Part shown: piece after piece, positions 7,189-15,555 of the stretch
Position numbering within the stretch: position 1 is the stretch's first letter
Layout of the letters: every line of letters starts with the position of its first letter
Source of the DNA: Isohypsibius dastychi
Lineage: Eukaryota; Tardigrada; Eutardigrada; Parachela; Isohypsibiidae
DNA: 15,555 bases
Assembly (NCBI GenBank): GCA_034696485.1
Contig: JAQIWT010000750.1
Span: forward strand, 1 to 15,555
Direction: 5' to 3'
The notes under the pieces: generated by a model
Seen by the model: only the letters and a program-made list of their open reading frames with translations
The model's database searches: none
Told to the model about the DNA's origin: nothing
Translations under genes and position numbers: made by a program

Positions 7189-10100
7189 ATGGATCGTGGC
7201 GATCCCGCAGACGCAAATCTTGGAATATCGTCGGAGGAATTTGAACTCTATCAGGTATGCATTTTTCTCTCATCAATGAACACATTATCACGATCAATTT
7301 AAATGAAACTTGATTTGATTTAAGTGGAATTTTGTTCTTTTGCAGCAACGATTTATCGAAGAGAGATCAGAAAAATATGCTTTGTTGGAGAAAGTCCGCA
7401 AACTTGAACAAGGTTCGACAACTAACGATCTGTGAGATCAGTTTTCGGGAAAGCGTTTGCGTCATTGGGTGTTCTTGTTTTTAGAAAATTCGCGGCTAGT
7501 GAACGACAAATCGTCCGAAAAGGATTTGGATAAAATCTTGAAAGACAGAGTAAGATATGTTTCGATAAATGACTTGGATATTCTTAGTCTCGGTTGTTTT
7601 GACTTCAGTTTCAAAAGCCGCTTCAGAATCTTCTGCATCGTTCGAAGCGAGAATCTGAATCGGATGTCCATCAACACGAAAACGACGCCCTTCAGAAGAG
7701 ACTCATGAGTCAAGAGGAAGACTTCCAGCGTCAAAATACTCTTCTCATGCAAGAACTGCAGCAGATGATTATCAAGAACGAAGAGCTGGAACATATGTTG
7801 AGAAATCACCAAAGTGGAGCTGGGGATCATCCGGGTTATGCTTCGAGTACAGATTCAGAAGTACTGATAAAGAAACTGAATGCGGAGCTGGAATTTTATC
7901 GGAAAAGATCTGAAAAAAATGATCTGGATAGCCATGATGGGGAAGGCCCGGAAACCAGTGCCGCTCTCTCGGAAAGTGAACTGAACATCGCCACTCTAAC
8001 TGAGCAGATCTCCGTTTTGCAACAGCGAAATAAAACGGATCAGGTGGGTAATCTCCGCTCTTTTTGTTATTATTATATAAAACCTTACTGAAAGTGTCTT
8101 GGAGAAAAACTTGAGAAACTGGTGAAGGTGAATATAAATTTGGATATGAATTGAACTACTCTTTGCCCGTTTATTTTTTCCTGCTTTTAAGTTTTGGTTA
8201 CTTTAGGCGAATTACCAGCAGAGGTTATTGGGTCTCGAGAGGAATATGGCGACTTTGACGAAAGACCTGGAAGCCAAACAGAACAGCGTGACGCTTTTGT
8301 TAGCCGAGAAAGAGCAGATGCAGAGAAATCACGGTGAACGAATCTCTATCGTTACGGCGGAAAAGGACAGTTTGAAAACGGCTTTTCGCTTTGATCTGGA
8401 GAAGCTGAACCAGGAGAATTCGCTTCTGAAACAGGTAATTTTGTCAATAAACGTTTCTTTAGATTGCTTCTGATGAAATATAGAAATCGATTTTGCGGTT
8501 CTGAATTTGGGTGTGGAAGAACTAGTTTTGTTCTTCGATAAATCTTAAAAAGATATTCTAACATTTTGGTTTGAAAACTAACGTAGAGCAATAATTATGT
8601 TTGGAGAAATTACAAGGATATGACAGGTAATTATCTTGGTTTGCTCAAAAATGTTAGCGTGAAGTTCGAGAAAGAGTATGAAATTCTAGGTCCAATCAGT
8701 TGTGTTCATTTTTTTCAAATTCTGCACAGGAAATGGAGGACGAAAAAGTGCTGGCGAAAACTCGAATCGACGATGTAGAACGACAGATGCGAGAGCTGTT
8801 AGAGCAGTTGGACGTCACCAGCCGCCAAACCCGATTAGACCAAGACGAACTTCTCTTTGAACACAAGACACAAATCGCTTCCCTACTCGAAGAAGTTGAA
8901 AGTCTGTCTTCTTCAAAAAACGCACTGCTGAAATTAACCAACGAGCAATCAGCCAGTCTGCAGTCATTAAATGCAGAACGGACTCAGCTCATCACCTCCA
9001 ATGCGGAAAATGAACAGTTGGCCGAAAAACGCAAGGCAACCATCGATGATCTCACCAAACATTTGGAGATTCTGAAATCGGAGCATAAGAAAGAAGTGGA
9101 GAATTTTCGAAAAGAGACCGGAAGTAATGTGAAAGATTTGGAAAGCCGACTGTTGCATGCAAATGAAGAGATTATGAGACTGGGAGGAATCGCGGCGGAT
9201 TTTGAGCGGAAGTCGCACCATCTTTCATCTTTGCAGAAAGAACATGGTAACTAAATTTTGTATTGACATTTGTTCTGCTTTTTATCTAGAATTGGTACGA
9301 GTAGTAATAAGTGATCTCATCTCCACAAAAGTTACCGATTCCAGATTTTTATATTGCCTGTGAGGTTTTCACATCGGAAACGAAGTTATGGATTGAGATA
9401 TATTCCAGAGCAAAGTATTTGGAATGTTGATCTCATTTGCAGGAACCTAATTCATTCGAATTAGGTGCTAAATTTGTTCGTGGATAGCTGGTGTAGTACT
9501 GTAGTTCTGTATCTGTCAAAATTTCGTAATTTTATATTCTTGACAGTGGATCGGATTTGGTCAGTGGATATCATATACATAATTTTATCCATCATGCTCT
9601 CCATGTTCTTGTTCCCATATTTGTTCCTGTAATTTTGCCAATTTAGTAATTAATAAATTTTGTCCTGAAGTATTAAAACTAATTAACTCAAGTTGATTAA
9701 CTAACTTGTTCACCAATTATTGTTTCGAATATTCTTATTTCGTTTCGAATTGAGTGCAGTACCTTTGTTTCAGTACAACTTCGAATCGATGAATATTAAT
9801 TTTGAGTTTGTGTTCCTATCCACGTGTTCCCATCGTTGTCGGTATTCATATTCTATTCATGTTTTGAATTCAGTGTTTTAGTTCACATAGAAGTCTCTCT
9901 GTTTCTCAACAAACAAATCTTTTTCAGATCTGTACAAAGAAGATGCCGTCGACAAAATCTCTGCGCTGGAGGAAGCCAAAGATTCACTTCAGAATGAGCT
10001 GGATAAATTTCGAACGGAAACGGATGCTAAAATCGGCGAATTCACCACCGAATACCGCGATTTAAGCGCCGTCCTCGTGGTGACTCAAGCCGAAAAATAT

Positions 10101-11290
10101 ACTTTGACCGATCATCTCGCGAAAAAGACCGCCGAAGTTGAACAGATTCTTCATGATAAAGCCGAAGAACTCCGGATAATTGAACGGAAAAACACCGGCT
10201 CGCTTCGTGATCTCCAGAAACAACTTCACGCGGAGAAGAAGCGGGTGGAAAAATTGCAGAACCGTCTAAATGAAGTTCTAAAGGAGAGCGGAATCAAACC
10301 GAGAAGCTTCACGGATGACACAGATTTTACGGAGCGCGAAGAGACCGGAAGTAACGCATCTTGGAGTTTTGTGTCGCCAAAAAATGGCACCAGAAGAATT
10401 CCAAATGATAACGCATCGGTTCATTCTAATCAAGAAAATGAAACCGGAAATGGATCGGTGATGACCGATAAAGAAACTAGTGAGCTCGTTGGAAGAATTG
10501 CTAAACTCCAGCAGGAGAAATCCGCGTTATTGGAACGAGTTGGAATGTTGGAGACGGGCAACGCATCCATGGCGGAAGACCTCTTGAATAAATCAACAAT
10601 AATTGATCGTTATCTCCAACAGGCGCCAGGTACGCATTTATTGATAGACATTTGCTTTTTTGGTCGAATTTTGAACTTTGAGGTATTTGCCCTTGTTGTG
10701 ATTTATTGTTTGTTTATTTTTGTTATACGCCGCCAGCTGAAAATTCAGCCGGTTTATGCATATAATGTTACTGACTTTTATTTACTTTTATTCATACCAT
10801 TAAGATGAGTTTTTGGGCAATTGTTTTCGTCGTTTGAGGATGTTTTGTGAATTGAGACTTAATAGATTTTTTGGAATAGTTCCAGGTCATACACAGCACA
10901 GCAAAGAAGAAGTGTTCTCGCTTAAGAAAGTCATCGATCATCTTGGAAGAGATAAATCAATTGACGTCGAAACACAGAGAAATCTTCGCCGGCTCCTGGA
11001 AGAGACGCTTACAAAAAATATCCATCTTCAAAAGGTACTCCTAGTTTATAAATAGCATTATCTGAGTTGAGAAGATCATGCTGAAATTATTCGTATTCTC
11101 TGAAGTATTTTTAAAAGTACCATATTCCATTTGATTTAATCTATTATGTTGGTTTCCAAAAGTTCAGCTTTTTTTTAAATTTCGTTTCTAATTAAATTAA
11201 GTTTCGTACTGATTTTGTGATTGTTTTCAGAACATGGAATTGCTGACGGAAGAGCTGGACCGTTTGCGTGGCTCTTCGCCACCAAGATGA
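7189..11290 (+). CDS. GRIPAP1: GRIP1-associated protein 1 (GRASP-1) orthologue, nine exons
   Basis: Coiled-coil protein; the mammalian protein binds GRIP1 and acts with Rab4 and syntaxin on recycling endosomes. Exons are 7189-7254, 7346-7412, 7485-7549, 7609-8043, 8207-8434, 8730-9246, 9928-10629, 10886-11034 and 11231-11290. Every GT-AG junction keeps the frame, giving 762 residues (human about 840). Blocks I recognise from mammalian GRIPAP1 are SSEEFELYQ near the N-terminus, SQEEDFQRQNTLLM (about 100-113), AEKRKATIDDL in exon 6, SLRDLQKQLH (551-560), ASMAEDLLNKSTIIDRYL (672-689) and, at the end, RNLRRLLEETLTKNIHLQK (725-743) followed by LTEELDRL. Nearly all of it is Glu/Lys/Leu-rich heptad-like coiled coil, apart from a Ser/Thr/Asn-rich linker around 580-640. 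No membrane segment or signal peptide is seen. The start is the first ATG in the open exon and is preceded by AT-rich leader. Function in this organism is inferred from homology. Confidence 0.9.
9247..9927 (+). other. GRIPAP1 intron 6
   Basis: A 681 nt intron, the longest in this gene (donor CATG|gtaact, acceptor ctttttcag|AT, phase 1). It is AT-rich with no open frame of interest. The only structure noticed is a short perfect hairpin at 9445-9466. Confidence 0.85.
9445..9466. repeat. Perfect 9 bp inverted repeat in an intron
   Basis: ACCTAATTC (9445-9453) pairs with GAATTAGGT (9458-9466) across a 4 nt loop. It lies inside GRIPAP1 intron 6. It may be chance in AT-rich sequence. Confidence 0.45.
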
Positions 11291-11699
11291 ATTAAGTGTA
11301 AATATATCTCTGTTTGAAAACGTGGTTAATTTCTGAAGACAAGCTCCAGGTGCCTTTTGTATTTTTTTCTCTGTGAAATGTTTGTATTCCTATCGTGCGA
11401 AAAATCTTTCTCTGAGCCATACCGGTTATTGATTAGCTTTGTACACAGTGTGCTTTTATTTTTCACCAAAGTCCCGTTCTTCTCATTCGCTGTAGAAATT
11501 TCTAGTTTTCGATGAAAAGTGGATTTGCAACAGTTCTTGGTCGAATTTCGCCTGAAGTCGCTTCTGTTTTTTCATCTAAATAATCCTGAAGGCATTTGTT
11601 CCGCAGCATGACCCAAAATAATGCGAACGAGCAAAAAGTTTTCTGTCATTGACGTCTTTCATTTCTTTTTCCACTTGGTTAACATTATTTTTGGGAGTT
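11291..11699 (+). other. Spacer between GRIPAP1 and the downstream coiled-coil gene
   Basis: 409 bp between the GRIPAP1 stop and the next start codon, same strand. It should hold the GRIPAP1 3' UTR and the next promoter. No canonical AATAAA or ATTAAA was found; AATATA just after the stop is a weak variant. No gene is seen. Confidence 0.5.
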
Positions 11700-14600
11700 A
11701 TGTCGTCTCGGTACAGTACGGCATCTCGCGTTTCTGGAGAACCGGCATCCCAGCAGAACTCACTGGAAGTACCGAATAATATGGAACGGTCGGCATCTGT
11801 GACCAGTCAGGATAACCATATGTTGCGTCAAGCCGGAAGTTACTCCCAGCTCAAGGTACCGTCTGTTTTATTATGTGCAAGCTGCAACTTTTGGAAATTC
11901 TATGCACTATTCCGGGAAGATTTCTTTTTATTAATCTGAATCTAGCTTGTTGATTAGTTTGATTTATTGCTGGCTTGAAAGTCGTTTTATTCGACTGGAG
12001 AAAAAATTCCAACTTGTTTAACAACTCGTGATCGTGACCTTTTGTAAAAACATAGCCCCCGGTTGTGCTGCTGACATCGTAGTTTACTTTACCTGGAACC
12101 GTTTCGGTGATTATATGTTACGACACTAATATTGTGAAACTTTTCTTTTGTCCATTTGTTATTAACGGCAACCGCAGTCGCCACCAAAACAATGTTTTCC
12201 GTAGTGCAAGTCCATACAGTTCTAGACTATATACGCCTACAGATCTACTGTACTTTTTGTGGCCTGGTAAACTAGGTGTTCGAAAGTAAATGGAAATTTC
12301 GGTAAAATTTCTCGCTTTCTAAAGCTGAAGAATCGCTGAACAAAAAATTTGTGAAGTAAAGTTTTATTTGTGATTTGTAATTTGACTTGTAATTTTGAGT
12401 AATTATTCAAGTTAACAAGAACAAGATGTAATTTTCTGCTACAAAATAGCGCACATGTTAAAATCAGAGTGACTGTGGATGGAACTGCAGGAATTAATTA
12501 CCGTTATCGTGATTTTCTTAATTTTTCAGAAGTTGAAAAAACCTCTCATGTCTCTGCAAAAATCTTCCACCAACGAACTTCGCCAACTGAGCCCAGCTAC
12601 GGATTCTGAAAGCGACAGTCGAGTCACCAGCCCTCTCGCCACCAACTCCAACAAACCACGATTCAGTCTGGAACCGGAAGTCATCATTCGGAGCTCCACA
12701 GTCAGCAGTCGGAACAGCCAATTTTCCATAACCGGAAATACGAATTCCAACCGAGATTCCCCGGCCAGCTACATCCGAACTGACAGCGGTGAATCAACTC
12801 GAAAGCTCTCAAACAGTGTTTCTTTGGTTGAAGAAGCCGACGTGAAAAAGAAGATCTTATTTGATGGCGAAGAGGGGGAAATTCGACAAGCTGACGAACT
12901 GGTCACCAATCTGGAAGACAGAGTTATCGATCAGAATCGTCGAGGAACTTTAGTCGGCCACCAAATCGAGGACGAAAATGCGGAACTTTTTGAAAGTCTT
13001 CGAAATGGTCATGCGCAAAATGATACGGAGAGTAGACTTGGTGTTCAGGCGGATGTCCGTTCGGAAAGTGGAATTAGTGTAGGTTTGTTTGACTTGCTCA
13101 CATGAAATTTTCTAATTCGTGTTGTGGTGTAGAATGTGGGTAATATGGTCTTGGGAGTGAGAAGACCAAGTCCAAACCCATTGTCGAATATGAATATTTT
13201 TGCACAAGCCAAACGTTATCAAAAGCAAAGGTCATACGAGCCAAGTCAGGCAAAAATCAAAGAACTTCAGGTAACTACATTTTTTGTCGTAATATACAAA
13301 ATACTAAAATACAGAGAATTTCACCCCTGGTTGTCTGTTTATCAGGATCAACTGAACGAAATTCGGACAGCAACTGTTAAGCTTCAGAAAGAGTTCGGCA
13401 GAATGACGGTGGCCGGGAGTCTACAAATTCTTGGCTCAAGCAGTATGGTTCACGTGAATCTCAAAATTTGAATATATAACTGAGTGGCACTTCCTGAATT
13501 CTAGATGCCTCCATGACGACTTCTGCTGATTTTACCCACGAAAAAAGGGATGAGAACGGTCGGACGCCATTAGCAAGTTCTGCGTCCAGGAAAGATGATT
13601 CGGTGAGCGAGAACAACTTCCGTGGAGATGAAATCGATAGGCATTTTGAATGTCTTAAACACAGAACGAAACCTCGTGGACGTATCAACAGTGAAGAAAT
13701 TCAAGATGCGCTGAAATCCAGAACATTATGTTAAATTTACAGAAACGTTATAATAAATATTTCGAAGAATGGGAATTTTCAAAAGAATTTTGAAGTAAAA
13801 AAAAAAAGTTGTGATATTTCGGTTCTTGTCCTTTTTAGTGAGTTTTCTCTCAGTTTTTGATTGGCATGTTTTGATCGTTTTTGCTTAATTGGTATCGAGC
13901 GTAATGTCGTATTGTTTTCTGTTTCCAGTTCTTCTCGTCCATCATGAAATCTGATAAAAATAAAATGGACCTGGAGGTGGTTCGCAAACGGAACCAAATG
14001 CTGCAACAACAAATGCGTCAACAGCAGCTTGATTTCAAACAATTCCAGGATGCTCATTCCAGCAGTTTATCCTCACTGCTCAATAAAATTGATACCATGA
14101 AGGACAACTTCACCCAACTAGAGTCAATACCAGCTTCCGGTTCGCGAGCTGGCTCCGAGGTACGAACAATTCTGACAACTGAAAATACCGGATTTTTTTT
14201 GTGAGAAGACAACATTTCTCCGAAATCTCATCAATTCCGCTATTGTCTGTTAAATACATATTCGCATTTAAATTGGATTTAATTTATTGACTGTTCACAA
14301 GTTTATGACAGAATACTGTCCTTGCAGTATGGCGACCGGAACTATCAGGACGATGCCTCCAGCGAAGTCGTCAGTAATTACTCTCCACGTGACCGATTAG
14401 ACACCAAAGGTAGTTTTGCCAGAAGGTGATGGATATTTTCCGTGATGAAAACAGCGAAAGTTGTTGTAAAATTAAAAATTTACCAAGAATGTGCAAGAAC
14501 ACCGCCTTATCTGTTGATGTATTTTGTTCAGAAACATCGCAGTTTTGTGCTGAAAAAGTTGCTCATCGGCTTTGAGTGACCTCATCTACAGTAATGTTGT

Positions 14601-15398
14601 GGTTTGCTTTCTGCTGGTCAAATATTGAGATGGAACATAAATTCTCGTATTCAACTTCCGGTGATACTAATTTCAGTTGGGGCTACCGTAGATTTCCCAG
14701 GCAGTTTGTGCAAGAACATATCTTAGCTCAATTTTGTGAAAATCAATTTTACCAGATAATTTTGAAAATTCATAGAAAATACTTTCAAATACTGTATGTG
14801 AAAATTGTCGCCATAAAAAAATTTATCTACAACCAGTTAGGTAATCAGCATCTTACCATAACCGGCTGGAATGTTCAAAAATTCCAGCCGGTTAGATTTT
14901 TTGTTCAGGGCTGCTAGTATTGTTCTTGCACATTCTTGCCTTTTAGGATTTCAATTATGAAAGCAAACTTAGACGACTTCTTTTGGATAAAAACCGACTT
15001 TTTGGCCCAACGTCGCGCCCAGCAAATAAAATGTTGTAGGTTCGAAAAATGTTCCGGCAAATATCTCCGCTAAAACAAAAGACGACCAAATCCCCATTCC
15101 CGAAATTTCGACAAGAATGAAAGAACAGCGTATAACTAGAGAGGAAGGTGACGCTCGTGTGGCTCTGCTTTTGGAAGAATTTCAGAAGCGGCTTGATAAC
15201 CAAAAAGAAGAATTGTGCAAGACTATTATAACGGTCCATCAGCAGCAATTCGGCTCAGAAAAAGGTACCACCATTGCGGCGACATTATCGGAATTCACGG
15301 AACGAATGCGAGCGGATCAAGCGGAATTAGTGAAGAAACTATCTGTGACAGCGGAGGGAGTCGAGGATATCCTAAGGAAAATGAACACGGTGGAAAAA
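11700..15398 (+). CDS. Unrecognised Ser-rich coiled-coil protein, 3' end outside window
   Basis: I do not recognise the family. Exons that join in frame are 11700-11855, 12530-13078, 13133-13270, 13346-13442, 13505-13602, 13929-14159, 14328-14409 and 15040-15398 (introns 54-674 nt, all GT-AG), giving 570 codons. The last exon ends at AAA|gtaagt in phase 0, so the gene continues past the edge. Residues 1-250 are Ser/Thr/Asn/Arg-rich and look disordered (for example LRQLSPATDSESDSR), with several Ser-Pro sites. Coiled-coil segments follow: about 270-305 (AKIKELQ, DQLNEIRTATVKLQKEF), 357-405 (Gln-rich, MLQQQMRQQQLDFKQF) and 490-570 (LLLEEFQKRLDNQKEEL onward). No enzyme motif or membrane segment is seen. 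It could be a cytoskeletal, centrosomal or scaffold protein, but that is only a guess from composition. The first exon is the least certain, and the join 13602 to 13929 may be a gene boundary instead. Confidence 0.65.
11856..12529 (+). other. Intron 1 of the unrecognised coiled-coil gene
   Basis: A 674 nt interval between donor AAG|gtaccg and acceptor atttttcag|AAG, phase 0. A segment at 12178-12264 is bounded by AG and GT and reads like Ser-rich protein in one frame, but it cannot join the flanking exons in frame. An in-frame ATG at 12479 could start an alternative transcript by reading through the acceptor. Otherwise nothing is seen. Confidence 0.6.
13603..13734 (+). other. Open extension of exon 5 with a stop (alternative end)
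   Basis: If the donor at 13603 (TCG|gtgagc) is not used, the frame stays open for 43 more codons and stops at TAA 13732-13734. The extension has codon use like the real exons (GAA, CGT GGA, ATC) and contains SENNFRGDEIDRHFE. A canonical AATAAA follows 18 nt after the stop. It could be the terminal exon of a shorter 389-residue protein. Confidence 0.5.
13752..13757 (+). terminator. Candidate intronic poly(A) signal
   Basis: A canonical AATAAA lies within the 326 nt interval between exons 5 and 6, just after the alternative stop at 13734. An 11 A run follows at 13797-13807, which is genomic and could also cause internal priming in cDNA data. Confidence 0.5.
14484..14938. repeat. Intronic element with 18 bp inverted ends
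   Basis: CAAGAATGTGCAAGAACA (14484-14501) is repeated as a perfect reverse complement at 14921-14938. Twelve bases of it (TGTGCAAGAACA) recur as a direct copy at 14707-14718. A 14 bp hairpin sits near the right end. The 455 bp block resembles a non-autonomous inverted-repeat element, but I see no target-site duplication and no transposase. Confidence 0.5.
14859..14894. repeat. Perfect 14 bp hairpin
   Basis: TAACCGGCTGGAAT (14859-14872) pairs perfectly with ATTCCAGCCGGTTA (14881-14894) over an 8 nt loop, within intron 7. A chance perfect 14 bp stem at this spacing is unlikely. Confidence 0.8.
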
Positions 15399-15487
15399 GT
15401 AAGTACAATTGCAAAACCGGCAAATAAATGAAATAGTTGAATCAGCGTATCAAGCGAAGATTAGAAGAATTTAATTATCATAATCAC

Positions 15488-15555
15488 TGCGCTCACGGGT
15501 GTTGCACGGGTGTTGATTGCGCTCACGGGTGTTTCACGGGCGTTCATTGCGCTCA
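15488..15555. repeat. 30 bp tandem repeat (minisatellite), cut by window edge
   Basis: Units begin with TGCGCTCACGGGTGTT at 15488 and 15518, with a third beginning at 15548 and truncated by the window end. The period is 30 bp; units differ at a few positions. Each unit has an internal repeat of CACGGGTGTT or a close variant. It follows the donor at 15399, so it lies in the next intron under the proposed model. Total array length is unknown. Confidence 0.85.

Larger units (their letters stand above)
14410..15039 (+). other. Intron 7 of the unrecognised coiled-coil gene
   Basis: A 630 nt interval with donor AAAG|gtagtt and acceptor atgttgtag|GT, phase 1. The acceptor has a weak pyrimidine tract, so this junction is less sure than the others. 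It holds the inverted-repeat structures at 14484-14938 and 14859-14894. A 113-codon open frame at 14576-14917 is not protein-like. Confidence 0.6.

Noticed and set aside
12178-12264. Possible extra exon in intron 1 of the last gene (Ser-rich frame between an AG and a GT)
   Set aside because: The frame that looks protein-like needs an incoming phase that exon 1 does not provide; the frame that does fit hits a TAG within nine codons, and the outgoing phase does not fit exon 2.
14576-14917. 113-codon open frame
   Set aside because: It lies in an intron, overlaps the inverted-repeat element, has Phe/Ile/Tyr/Lys-rich composition typical of AT-rich noise, and has no recognisable motif.
1-15555. 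tRNA, rRNA, CRISPR, phage or bacterial operon features
   Set aside because: No cloverleaf with a proper T-loop, no regular spacer repeats and no bacterial gene organisation were seen; spliced genes throughout show eukaryotic nuclear DNA.

Overview
The window is eukaryotic nuclear DNA, almost certainly from an animal. Five protein-coding genes can be read through GT-AG introns, many only 54-90 nt long, with acceptors of the TTTTCAG, TTTTTAG or TTTGCAG type. Polyadenylation signals are AATAAA or ATTAAA. There are no operons with ribosome binding sites and no prokaryotic features. The gene set, compact introns and AT-rich spacers suggest a small-genome invertebrate, probably an ecdysozoan such as a tardigrade, springtail, small crustacean or nematode. 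The sequence alone does not settle the phylum.

Layout, left to right. Positions 1-735 are flank and probable 3' UTR. Positions 736-3542 (minus) hold a six-exon secreted or membrane-anchored alpha-carbonic anhydrase with all zinc ligands. A 984 bp spacer separates it head-to-head from 4527-5312 (plus), the three-exon precursor of mitochondrial ATP synthase subunit c. Positions 5313-5771 are a convergent 3' spacer with one polyadenylation signal per strand. Positions 5772-6329 (minus) hold dihydrofolate reductase, uninterrupted in its coding part, with a probable 66 nt 5' UTR intron and a tiny upstream ORF that overlaps its start. An 859 bp head-to-head spacer follows and carries a MITE-like inverted repeat flanked by TA. 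Positions 7189-11290 (plus) hold a nine-exon, 762-residue coiled-coil protein recognisable as a GRIPAP1/GRASP-1 orthologue. From 11700 to the right edge (plus) lies an unrecognised Ser-rich coiled-coil gene, read as eight exons and 570 codons. It runs off the window, and there is a real question whether it is one gene, a gene with an intronic poly(A) isoform, or two genes.

The genes do not form a pathway. They cover pH/CO2 chemistry, respiration, folate metabolism, endosomal recycling and a probable cytoskeletal or scaffold protein, and simply share short, partly bidirectional spacers. I found no RNA genes, CRISPR, viral genes or autonomous transposons. The most useful points are complete exon models for genes that are fragmented in simple ORF lists, an Asp in place of the usual animal Glu in DHFR, the ATGA-overlapping uORF on DHFR, two inverted-repeat elements (one intergenic, one intronic), and the possible alternative 3' end of the last gene. 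I found no convincing evidence of a new multi-gene system.
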